Positions 39,317 to 47,150 of a stretch of DNA of 64,000 nucleotides are shown piece by piece (positions within the stretch are counted from its first letter, which is position 1; the number at the start of each line of letters is the position of its first letter). Under the pieces are notes generated by a model. The model ran no database searches, was not told the DNA's origin, and was given only the letters and a program-made list of their open reading frames with translations. The position numbers were made by a program, and so were the translations under genes. Where the stretch lies: NCBI RefSeq assembly GCF_023241715.1, contig NZ_JALQCW010000012.1, forward strand, positions 1 through 64,000. Reading direction: 5' to 3'. This DNA comes from Pseudomonas morbosilactucae. Its GTDB lineage: Bacteria > Pseudomonadota > Gammaproteobacteria > Pseudomonadales > Pseudomonadaceae.

Positions 39317-39341
39317 GCATGTGGTTTTAGAGGGCTGAGGC

Positions 39342-39575
39342 ATGTCGAGAGTATGTCAAGTTACCGGTAAGGGTCCGGTGACTGGGAATAACATTTCCCA
39401 CGCAAACAACAAAACCCGTCGTCGTTTCCTGCCGAACCTGCAGCATCACCGCTTCTGGGTTGAAGAAGAGAAACGTTTCGTGCGTCTGCGCGTATCTGCC
39501 AAAGGCATGCGTATCATCGACAAGCGTGGCATCACTGTCGTGCTGGCCGAAATTCGCAAAGCTGGCAAGATCTAA
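39342..39575 (+). CDS. rpmB: 50S ribosomal protein L28
   Basis: This 77-residue L28 has [20 protein letters not shown] and the family pattern [11 protein letters not shown]. It forms a two-gene operon with rpmG, 11 bp downstream. Other translation-related genes are not nearby, as is usual for rpmBG. Confidence 0.98.
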   Translation: MSRVCQVTGKGPVTGNNISHANNKTRRRFLPNLQHHRFWVEEEKRFVRLRVSAKGMRIIDKRGITVVLAEIRKAGKI

Positions 39576-39586
39576 GGGAGCTAATC

Positions 39587-39742
39587 ATGCGTGAATTGAT
39601 TCGTTTGATTTCGAGCGCCGGTACTGGTCACTTCTACACTACCGACAAGAACAAGCGCACTACCCCGGACAAAATCGAGATCAAGAAATATGATCCGGTT
39701 GTTCGCAAGCACGTGATCTACAAAGAAGGCAAAATCAAGTAA
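39587..39742 (+). CDS. rpmG: 50S ribosomal protein L33
   Basis: This 51-residue protein ([20 protein letters not shown] ... IYKEGKIK) is a zinc-free L33: the usual CxxC pairs are absent. It follows rpmB with the ribosome site AAGGGAG, and ends before a strong terminator. Confidence 0.97.
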   Translation: MRELIRLISSAGTGHFYTTDKNKRTTPDKIEIKKYDPVVRKHVIYKEGKIK

Positions 39743-39759
39743 TTGATTTTTCTTCTGAC

Positions 39760-39790
39760 AAAAAAACCCGCCTTCAAGCGGGTTTTTTTG
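39760..39790. terminator. Bidirectional terminator after rpmG
   Basis: AAAAAAACCCGC and GCGGGTTTTTTT pair around CTTCAA; it serves rpmBG and the converging cupin gene. Confidence 0.93.
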
Positions 39791-39800
39791 TGCCTGTGAT

Positions 39801-40163
39801 TCAGGCTTTCTGTTCGAACGCCACGTAGATCTTGCGGCACGGCTCCAGCACTTCCCAGGTGCCCTGGAAGCCAGCGGGAATCACGAAACGGTCGCCGGCG
39901 CGCAAAGTCTTGGCGTTGCCGTCTTTGTCGCGCAGCACTGAAACGCCCTGCACGATCTCGCAGTATTCATGCTCGGTGAAGTTCACCGTCCACTGGCCCA
40001 CCGCACCTTCCCAGACGCCGGCGTTCATCTGCCCGCAGGGGCTGGCGTAGTGATTGAAGACCGCTTGCTCCGGGTCGCCCTTGAGGACTTTTTCCGCCGC
40101 GGGGCGGTAGCGTTCGCCCTCGGTATTGGCTTGGCCGAAGTCGATGACCTTATGGATGCTCAT
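39801..40163 (-). CDS. Small cupin-domain protein
   Basis: This 120-residue single-cupin protein has FTEHEYCEIVQGVSVLRDKDG and RAGDRFVIPAGFQGTWEVLE, typical of the cupin_3/DUF861 group related to (S)-ureidoglycine aminohydrolase. It is divergent from kauB. Related small cupins accompany amine and amino-acid catabolic genes and may sense or process an intermediate; the ligand is unknown. Confidence 0.85.
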   Translation of the reverse strand: MSIHKVIDFGQANTEGERYRPAAEKVLKGDPEQAVFNHYASPCGQMNAGVWEGAVGQWTVNFTEHEYCEIVQGVSVLRDKDGNAKTLRAGDRFVIPAGFQGTWEVLEPCRKIYVAFEQKA

Positions 40164-40216
40164 TCTTGTATTCCCCCGTGATTGCGACGCGAGTGGGTAT
40201 GAAGTCCAAAGTCTAT

Positions 40217-40240
40217 GTTTATTAAAATGAACATAGCAAT
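40217..40240. promoter_or_regulatory. Candidate PauR/PuuR operator upstream of kauB
   Basis: An interrupted palindrome, CTATGTT and AACATAG separated by 10 bp, lies in the 236-bp region between the cupin gene and kauB. Its right half TTATTAAAATGAACA matches 11 of 15 positions of the E. coli PuuR site as I recall it (AAAATATAATGAACA), with the last eight identical. A PauR/PuuR-type regulator is encoded at 52555. Confidence 0.4.
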
Positions 40241-40399
40241 GGCGTTTGCCCGGTCTGTGTCAAATATATTGAAACCACAGGGGCGGCTGGTTTAGGGTGG
40301 CGGGTGCCTTTGGTCTTAAGCAAGCTGGCCGGGCAGAATTCTTGAGGGTGCCGGCATCGTTCGCGCGGCACTCCTGATCAATAAGAGGAGGACACTCGT

Positions 40400-41893
40400 A
40401 TGACCACCCTGACTCGTGCCGATTGGGAACAACGTGCCCGCGACCTGAAGATCGAAGGCCGCGCCTACATCAATGGCGAATACACCGCCGCCGTCTCCAA
40501 TGAAACCTTCGAATGCATCAGCCCGGTCGATGGCCGTCTACTGGCAACCATCGCCAGTTGTGACGCTGCCGACGCCCAGCGTGCCGTGGACAACGCCCGC
40601 GCCACCTTCAACGCCGGCACCTGGTCGCGCCTGGCTCCGGCCAAGCGCAAATCCACCATGATCCGTTTTGCCGGCCTGCTGAAAAAGCACGCGGAAGAAC
40701 TGGCCCTGCTTGAAACCCTGGACATGGGCAAGCCCATCAGCGACTCGCTGCACATCGACGTTCCCGGGGCTGCGCAAGCCCTGAGCTGGAGCGGCGAGGC
40801 CATCGACAAGATCTACGATGAAGTGGCGGCCACTCCCCACGATCAACTGGGCCTGGTCACCCGCGAGCCAGTGGGCGTCGTCGCGGCCATCGTGCCGTGG
40901 AACTTCCCGCTGATGATGGCTTGCTGGAAACTCGGCCCGGCCTTGTCCACCGGTAACTCGGTGATCCTCAAGCCTTCGGAGAAATCGCCACTGACGGCCA
41001 TTCGCATCGCTGCCCTGGCAGTCGAAGCGGGCATCCCAGCAGGCGTGTTCAACGTCCTGCCGGGTTACGGCCACACGGTGGGCAAGGCCCTGGCCCTGCA
41101 CATGGATGTGGACACCTTGGTGTTCACCGGTTCGACCAAGATCGCCAAGCAGTTGCTGGTGTACTCCGGTGAGTCGAACATGAAGCGCGTCTGGCTCGAA
41201 GCCGGTGGCAAAAGCCCGAACATCGTGTTTGCCGATGCCCCGGACCTGCAAGCCGCTGCCGAATCCGCCGCCGGCGCCATCGCCTTCAACCAGGGCGAAG
41301 TCTGCACCGCCGGTTCTCGTCTGCTGGTGGAGCGCTCCATCAAGGATCAGTTCCTGCCCCTGGTGATCGAGGCCCTCAAGGGCTGGAAACCGGGCAACCC
41401 CCTGGACCCGGCAACCAATGTCGGTGCCCTGGTGGACACCCAGCAGATGAACACCGTGCTGTCCTACATCGAGTCCGGCCACGCCGATGGCGCCAAGCTG
41501 GTGATCGGTGGCAAGCGCACCCTGGAGGAAACCGGCGGTACGTACGTCGAGCCGACGATTTTCGACGGCGTGACCAACGCCATGAAAATCGCCCAGGAAG
41601 AGATCTTTGGCCCGGTGCTGTCGGTACTGACCTTCGACACCGCTGAAGAAGCCATCCAGATCGCCAACGACACGCCTTACGGCCTGGCGGCGGCAGTGTG
41701 GACGTCGAACATCTCCAAGGCTCACCAGACAGCCCGCGCCCTGCGTGCCGGCAGCGTCTGGGTCAACCAGTATGACGGTGGCGACATGACGGCTCCGTTC
41801 GGCGGCTTCAAGCAGTCGGGCAACGGTCGGGACAAATCCCTGCACGCCTTCGACAAATACACCGAGTTGAAAGCGACCTGGATCAAACTGTAA
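40400..41893 (+). CDS. kauB: Gamma-glutamyl-aminobutyraldehyde/aminoaldehyde dehydrogenase (KauB/PuuC type)
   Basis: This 497-residue NAD(P)-dependent aldehyde dehydrogenase oxidises amino-aldehydes from polyamine and agmatine breakdown. It has VVAAIVPWNFPLMMACWKLG, the NAD-binding FTGSTKIAKQ, the general base Glu267 in LEAGGKSPN and the nucleophile Cys302 in GEVCTAG. A strong GAGGAGG ribosome site precedes the ATG. At this map position P. aeruginosa has kauB, a PauR target. An inverted repeat at 41951-41982 follows. Confidence 0.9.
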   Translation: MTTLTRADWEQRARDLKIEGRAYINGEYTAAVSNETFECISPVDGRLLATIASCDAADAQRAVDNARATFNAGTWSRLAPAKRKSTMIRFAGLLKKHAEELALLETLDMGKPISDSLHIDVPGAAQALSWSGEAIDKIYDEVAATPHDQLGLVTREPVGVVAAIVPWNFPLMMACWKLGPALSTGNSVILKPSEKSPLTAIRIAALAVEAGIPAGVFNVLPGYGHTVGKALALHMDVDTLVFTGSTKIAKQLLVYSGESNMKRVWLEAGGKSPNIVFADAPDLQAAAESAAGAIAFNQGEVCTAGSRLLVERSIKDQFLPLVIEALKGWKPGNPLDPATNVGALVDTQQMNTVLSYIESGHADGAKLVIGGKRTLEETGGTYVEPTIFDGVTNAMKIAQEEIFGPVLSVLTFDTAEEAIQIANDTPYGLAAAVWTSNISKAHQTARALRAGSVWVNQYDGGDMTAPFGGFKQSGNGRDKSLHAFDKYTELKATWIKL

Positions 41894-41950
41894 GTCGCGA
41901 GGCTTCGGTGGGTCGGCGCCCTTAGCAGCGTCGGCTTTCGACCCTTATCG

Positions 41951-41982
41951 CAGCCGGACTCCCCTCAGGGAAGTCCGGCTGT
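41951..41982 (+). terminator. Long perfect hairpin after kauB
   Basis: CAGCCGGACT and AGTCCGGCTG pair over 10 bp, with a further CCC/GGG inside. No T-run follows. It separates kauB from the next gene and may stabilise the kauB mRNA or attenuate readthrough. Confidence 0.5.
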
Positions 41983-42026
41983 GTCGTCTGTGTCTGATGA
42001 AAGCAATGATCCACAGGAGCGTGGAA

Positions 42027-43175
42027 ATGCATTGGGCGACTTATTTCGCCGTTCTGTCGGCGGTCCTGAGCGTCGGCCTGGCCTTGGGCGTGAGCATGCC
42101 GTTGGTGTCGTTTCGCCTGGAAAGCTGGGGCTACGGCCCTTTTGCCATTGGCGTCATGGCCTCGATGCCGGCCTTTGGCGTGTTGCTCGGGGCGAAGATC
42201 TCCAGCCGTCTGGCGGCGCGTTTCGGTACGGCTGGGCTGATGCGTTTGTGCCTGTGGGGCGGAGCCCTGTCCATCGGCCTGCTGGCGCTGTTGCCCAGTT
42301 ATCCGCTGTGGTTGCTGCTGCGCCTGATGATCGGCGTGGTGCTGACCATCGTCTTTATCCTCGGCGAAAGCTGGATCAACCAATTGGTGGTGGAGCATTG
42401 GCGTGGCCGCCTGGTGGCCCTGTACGGCAGTTGCTACGCCCTGAGCCAGTTGGCCGGGCCGCTGCTGCTGGGGGCGCTGGGCACCGGGCATGACTACGGG
42501 TTCTGGGTCGGCGTGGTGTTGCTGGTGGTCTCGCCCCTGCTGCTGATGGGCCGCAGCGGCGCGCCCACCACCGAAGCCTGCAGCGTGACCATGATCGACT
42601 TGTGGCGCTTCTGCCGCGGCTTGCCGGCCATCGGTTGGGCGGTTGCCTTGTTTGCTGCGTTCGAAGCCATGATCCTCACCCTGCTGCCGGTGTATTGCCT
42701 GCGCCAGGGCTTCACGGAAGACATCGCCCTGGCCATGGTCAGCACCGTGGTGGTGGGCGATGCCGTGCTGCAATTACCGATCGGCGCTCTGGCCGATCGC
42801 TGGTCGCGGCGTACCCTGTTCAGTGGCTGTGCGGTGGTGCTGCTGTTGTCCAGCCTGGCCATTCCGCTGCTGCTCCACAGCCCGTTGATCTGGCCGCTGT
42901 GGGTGCTGTTCGGCGCCAGTGCCGGCGGCTTGTTCACCCTGTCGCTGATCCTCATCGGCGAGCGCTACCGTGACGACGCTTTGGTGCGGGCCAACGCCCA
43001 TGTGGCGCAGCTCTGGGGCATCGGCTGCCTGATCGGGCCGCTGGTGGCCGGGGCGGGCAGCCAGTGGGTCAGCGGCCACGCCTTGCTGTTCTTGATGGCG
43101 GCGGGTGCCTTGGGGTTGATAGTGTTGCTGTCGCGCCAAGGCGCGTTCGGTGTTGCCCAGCCGCAATCCTCGTAG
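42027..43175 (+). CDS. MFS transporter (YcaD-like)
   Basis: This is a 382-residue major facilitator protein with about twelve hydrophobic segments. ATG 42027 is the better start: AGGAG ends seven bases before it, while ATG 41997 has no ribosome site. Family features include the YGPFAIGVMASMPAFGVLLG loop and LADRWSRR between later helices. The YcaD-type group has no defined substrate. An orthologue lies near kauB in P. aeruginosa, as far as I recall. Confidence 0.85.
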   Translation: MHWATYFAVLSAVLSVGLALGVSMPLVSFRLESWGYGPFAIGVMASMPAFGVLLGAKISSRLAARFGTAGLMRLCLWGGALSIGLLALLPSYPLWLLLRLMIGVVLTIVFILGESWINQLVVEHWRGRLVALYGSCYALSQLAGPLLLGALGTGHDYGFWVGVVLLVVSPLLLMGRSGAPTTEACSVTMIDLWRFCRGLPAIGWAVALFAAFEAMILTLLPVYCLRQGFTEDIALAMVSTVVVGDAVLQLPIGALADRWSRRTLFSGCAVVLLLSSLAIPLLLHSPLIWPLWVLFGASAGGLFTLSLILIGERYRDDALVRANAHVAQLWGIGCLIGPLVAGAGSQWVSGHALLFLMAAGALGLIVLLSRQGAFGVAQPQSS

Positions 43176-43211
43176 GGGCCGGGCTATTTCGTGTGTATTC
43201 AGGGACGTCAG

Positions 43212-43628
43212 ATGAAGCTCAAATCAACCAGGATGAAAGGTGCCCGCGTGGGTGCTGCGCTTATGTGCCTAGTGGCAACCCTCAGCCATGGCGCGCCCAA
43301 GGACCCCCCGGTCGAGCGGGTCAAGCAGTTGGCGCTGAAGGAGTGCCTGGACGGCAATTATGAGCGCATGAACTTCTACAAGGCCTTCGACCTGCACGAT
43401 GCGTCCTACTTCGTCGATCGGGTGCAACTGGACCGCGATGGCACGGACCGGCGCACCCGGGCGCTGAGCCATTTCGTCAAGCGCCACACCGAAACCTTCC
43501 ATGTCGGCGGGCCCCCGATGAAGAACGAGGCGGGTTACCCGATCAACTCGATCTTCGAGCGGTGCATGGGCTTCTACCACTCGGCCGCCCTGGATCAGTT
43601 CATCAGGGGCCAATTGCTCAAGCCCTGA
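43212..43628 (+). CDS. Small secreted protein, possible Tai4-family T6SS immunity protein
   Basis: This 138-residue protein starts at ATG 43212, six bases after AGGGA. It has a signal peptide (about 1-27, GAALMCLVATLSHG). The mature part is helical, with Cys42 in LALKECLDGNY and a second Cys near 117 in ERCMGFYHSAALDQFIRGQL, followed by LLKP. The spacing of the two cysteines and the C-x-x-x-YHS-x-x-L-D ending resemble Tai4, the periplasmic immunity protein against the T6SS amidase Tae4. No Tae4 gene is in the window, so it would be an orphan. It could also be another family of this shape. It converges with the phospholipase D gene. Confidence 0.6.
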   Translation: MKLKSTRMKGARVGAALMCLVATLSHGAPKDPPVERVKQLALKECLDGNYERMNFYKAFDLHDASYFVDRVQLDRDGTDRRTRALSHFVKRHTETFHVGGPPMKNEAGYPINSIFERCMGFYHSAALDQFIRGQLLKP

Positions 43629-43640
43629 CGCAATTGTGTT

Positions 43641-45205
43641 TCAGAGCATGCGTTCCAGGCCGACCCGGGTGCTCAGCCAGGCGTTGATGCGGCGCCACCA
43701 ACTGCCGGGCTCGCGGCTCAGGGTGTGCAGTTGCTGGTTGTCTTCGGTGACCCAGACCACTTGGCCATCCTGCAATTTGGCCTCGTAGCTCAAGGCCGGC
43801 GCCATGCCTTGCAGGGCCAGCGCGCGCAGGTGTTCGGCCAGTTCCGGGCTGTCCACCAGCACCCCGACTTCGGTGTTCCACAGCACCGAGCGTGGGTCGA
43901 AGTTGAAGGAGCCGACAAAGGACTTTTGCCGATCGAAAATCATCGCCTTGCTGTGCAGGCTGGAGTCGGAGCCGCCCACCGAGCCGCTGCGGAACAAGTG
44001 CGGGCCGCTGCCACCACCGCCGCTGTCGCCCGGCTGGCGACGCAGTTCGAAGAGCTTTACTCCGTGCTCCAGTAGGGCCTTGCGATAAGGTGCATAGCCG
44101 CCGTGGACCACCGGCACGTCCGTGGCCTCCAGGGAGTTGGTCAGCAGGCTGACAGAAACCCCGGCATCAGCACGCCCGGTCAGGTACACCAACCCCGGCT
44201 GGCCGGGTACGAAGTAGGCCGAGATCATGATCAGCTCCTGGCTGACCCCCTGCAGTTCAGGGCCTAGCTGGGTGGTCAGTAGCAGGTGCGGGTCGGGTTC
44301 GCCCTTGGACAGTACCTTGGCCGGAGCGTCCCACAGGGCCTGGTTCCAGGCCCAGATCAGCTCCTTGCGCCAGATGTCCATGCGCGGCTGGGTCTGGTAG
44401 GTCATCAGCCGTTGGTACAGGGCATGGTTCTGCCGGCGGTTGTCTTCCAGGGAGTCTTCCAGGCGTTGCCGGGTATTGCGCAGGTCCTTGGCTGACGGCG
44501 CTCGCGACATGAACTCACCGATGGGTTTGCTCAGGGCGCTGTTCCAGTATTGGTCGAAGCTTTGCCCCAGCTGCTCCGCCACGGGCCCGACGCTGAGCAT
44601 GTCGATATCGGTGAAGTTGAGGTTGGGCTCGGCGTCGAAGTAGGCATCCCCCAGGTTGCGTCCGCCGACGATGGCCACGCTGTTGTCTGCCAGCCACAGT
44701 TTGTTGTGCATGCGCCGGTGTTGCTGCGAGAGGTTGAGCAGGCGCCCCAGGGTGCGGGTCACGCCGGTGCTGCGGCCCAGGTGCAGAGGGTTGAACAGGC
44801 GAATCTGCACCTGTGGGTGGGCGGCCAGGGTGGCGATGATCTGGTCCAGGCCGTCGCTGGTGGTGTCATCCAGCAGGATGCGGATGCGCACGCCGCGGTC
44901 GGCGGCCTTGAGCAGTTCATCCACCAGCATGCGGGTGCTGACGCCGTCGTGGACGATGTAGTACTGCAGGTCGAGGCTGCTCTGGGCGTTGCGGATCAGT
45001 TCGGCCCGGGCATGAAGGCTTCGGTGCTGTTGGACAGCAGGCGAAAGCCCGAGCGCCCCTGGTGCGGGGCGGCCTGGGTACGGATCGATTGGGCAAAGCG
45101 CGAGTCCGTTGCCGGCAGGGCCTGGCTGGGTTCCCGGGGCACGTCCCGGCTGGCGCAACCGCTCAGCAGCGCGCCCGCCAGCAGCGCCACGGTGCACGCC
45201 TGCAT
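43641..45205 (-). pseudogene. Phospholipase D/cardiolipin synthase-like lipoprotein, frameshifted
   Basis: Two overlapping reading frames together make one protein of about 521 residues. The upstream frame (from ATG 45205 or TTG 45214) gives a lipoprotein signal, ALLAGALLSGC, and then GFRLLSNSTEAF before it ends near 44996. The other frame continues with ARAELIRNAQSSLDLQYYIV. One base is missing around 45011-45014. Both HKD motifs are present: MHNKLWLADN...GGRN and LHSKAMIFDRQKSFVGSFN. This is the PLD superfamily layout of phosphatidyl-transferases and phospholipases, here predicted to be membrane-anchored in the periplasm. The break may be an assembly error. Confidence 0.8.
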
Positions 45206-45274
45206 GAGTTTCAACTCAGGTCGTCTCGAAGCGTGGCAAGGGTTGGCATAGGGGCGCAGGTTCCCGGGAGAGGG

Positions 45275-46708
45275 TCAGTCGTTATTGGCCTGGGTTTCGG
45301 CCAGGAGCTTGATGGCGGCGGCGCCGACCTTGCGAACCGCTTCTTCGACCTCTGCGGTTGGCTTGGCAGCGTAGTTCATCCGCAGGCAATTGCGGTACTT
45401 GCCGGAGGCCGAAAAGATGCTGCCTACGGCGATCTGCACCCCCTGGTCCAGCAGGGCACGGTTGAGCTTCAGAGTGTCGAAGCCCTCCGGTAGTTCGACC
45501 CACAGCATGAAACTGCCCTGGGGCCGGCTGGCACGGGTTCCGGCCGGGAAGTAGCGGCTGACCCAGTCAAGCATCAGGTCGCGATTGCGCTGGTATTGAG
45601 TGCGCATCTTGCGCAAGTGCGGTTCGAAGTAGCCGTCCTTAAGGAATTCGGCAATGGCGATCTGTGGCTGCGTCGCCGTGGACCCGGTGCTGATGTATTT
45701 CATGTGCAGCACCCGTTCCAGATAGCGCCCCGGCGCCACCCAGCCAATGCGCAGGCCGGGGGCCAGGGTTTTCGAGAACGAGCTGCACAGCAGCACCCGG
45801 CCGTCTTCATCGAAGGACTTGATGGTGCGTGGGCGCGGGTAGGTGTAGGCCAGTTCGCCATACACATCGTCCTCGATGATCGCCACGTCGAAGCGCTGGG
45901 CCAGGGTCAGCAGGGCGCGTTTACGCGACTCCGGCATGATGTAGCCCAGGGGGTTGTTGCAGTTGGGGGTCAACTGTATGGCCTTGATCGGCCATTGCTC
46001 CAGGGCCAGTTCCAGGGCTTCCAGGCTGATGCCGGTCAGGGGGTCGGTGGGAATCTCCAAGGCTTTCATGCCCAGGCCCTTGAGGGTTTGCATGGCCCCG
46101 TGAAAGCTCGGCGAGTCCACCGCGACAATGTCGCCCGGGTTGCAGGTGGCGCGGATGCTGGTGGACAGCGCTTCGTGGCAGCCGGTGGTGATCACCAGGT
46201 CGTTGGCCCCTAATTGGCAGCCGGAATCCAGCAGCAGGCGGGCCAGTTGTTCCCGTAGTTCGAGCACGCCGTAGATGTTGTCGTAATACAGCCCGGGCAT
46301 GTCCTGGCGCCGGCTGATCCGTGCCAGCCCGCGCAGCAGCGGTTGCATGGTCGGCGTGGTGACGTCCGGCATGCCCCGTCCCAGTTGCACCACATCCTTG
46401 CGCGGCACCGCGCGAATCAGTTCGAGGACTTGGTCCCATTGGGAAATTTCTACCGGACGCTGGGCCGGTCGACCCACCGCCGGCAGGGCCGGCAACTCGC
46501 GACTGGCGGGCACGAAATAGCCGGATTTCGGTTTGGGCGTGGCCAGGCCGTTATCTTCCAGCAGCCTGTATGCCTGCTGCACGGTGCTCAGGCTGACACC
46601 GTGCTCGACGCTCAAGGCACGTACCGAGGGCAGCCGATCGCCGGGGCGATAGAAGCCCTGCTCGATGCGGGTACCCAGGAGTTCGGCGAGGTTGACGTAA
46701 AGGGTCAT
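45275..46708 (-). CDS. MocR-type (GntR-HTH plus aminotransferase-like) transcription regulator
   Basis: This 477-residue protein has an N-terminal GntR winged helix (1-75, YRPGDRLPSVRALSVEHGVSLSTVQQAYRLLEDNG) fused to a type I aminotransferase domain. The PLP lysine lies near residue 312 in SSFSKTLAPGLRIGW. I placed the start at ATG 46708; the longer open frame upstream does not match the family. MocR regulators sense PLP-linked amines or amino acids. It is divergent from the DUF1127 gene. Confidence 0.9.
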   Translation of the reverse strand: MTLYVNLAELLGTRIEQGFYRPGDRLPSVRALSVEHGVSLSTVQQAYRLLEDNGLATPKPKSGYFVPASRELPALPAVGRPAQRPVEISQWDQVLELIRAVPRKDVVQLGRGMPDVTTPTMQPLLRGLARISRRQDMPGLYYDNIYGVLELREQLARLLLDSGCQLGANDLVITTGCHEALSTSIRATCNPGDIVAVDSPSFHGAMQTLKGLGMKALEIPTDPLTGISLEALELALEQWPIKAIQLTPNCNNPLGYIMPESRKRALLTLAQRFDVAIIEDDVYGELAYTYPRPRTIKSFDEDGRVLLCSSFSKTLAPGLRIGWVAPGRYLERVLHMKYISTGSTATQPQIAIAEFLKDGYFEPHLRKMRTQYQRNRDLMLDWVSRYFPAGTRASRPQGSFMLWVELPEGFDTLKLNRALLDQGVQIAVGSIFSASGKYRNCLRMNYAAKPTAEVEEAVRKVGAAAIKLLAETQANND

Positions 46709-46792
46709 GCTGAGCACTCGATGGAAGAGGGGCGGGGAGGACCGGTACAGATGGGAGGAAAATACAGGATTCAGCCGGGTTTGTGGAAAATC

Positions 46793-46809
46793 TGTATGGG
46801 AATAATACA
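46793..46809. promoter_or_regulatory. Candidate operator in the MocR/DUF1127 intergenic region
   Basis: TGTAT-N7-ATACA is a perfect 5-bp inverted repeat between the divergent MocR and DUF1127 genes. A further ATACAG half site lies at 46762-46767. It is a plausible binding site for the MocR protein. Confidence 0.35.
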
Positions 46810-46892
46810 ACCGCTTTGAGTCTGTAATGGTTTTGCCCATCCGCCCATGATGTCTGCTCATTGCAACCCAAGTGAACAGGAGCAAGACAGAA

Positions 46893-47138
46893 ATGAACGG
46901 CTTGAGCGATGTGCGTCTGTCGTTACACAGTCAGGATCTGGTCGAGGGGCAGGAGCGGGCGATGACCGCGCGCCTGTCCGGCTGTGCGCCCATCGGCCTG
47001 GGGCGCTGGGCTCTGTACTGGCATCGACTGCACAGCCGCAAAGCCCTGTTGGAACTGACCCCCGAGCAACTGCGGGACATCGGCCTGAGCCGGGAGCAGG
47101 CGCGTCGGGAAGGGCTCAAGCCGTTTTGGCGTCTCTAA
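46893..47138 (+). CDS. DUF1127 (YjiS-like) small protein
   Basis: This 81-residue arginine-rich protein has the DUF1127 signature W-x-x-R-LHSRKALLELTPEQLRDIGLSREQA near the C-terminus. It starts at ATG 46893; AGGAG is ten bases upstream. DUF1127 proteins in alpha-proteobacteria bind RNA or phosphatidylglycerol-related targets; here the role is unknown. It is followed by the converging oxidase gene. Confidence 0.8.
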   Translation: MNGLSDVRLSLHSQDLVEGQERAMTARLSGCAPIGLGRWALYWHRLHSRKALLELTPEQLRDIGLSREQARREGLKPFWRL

Positions 47139-47150
47139 AGGGGTGCCGGC

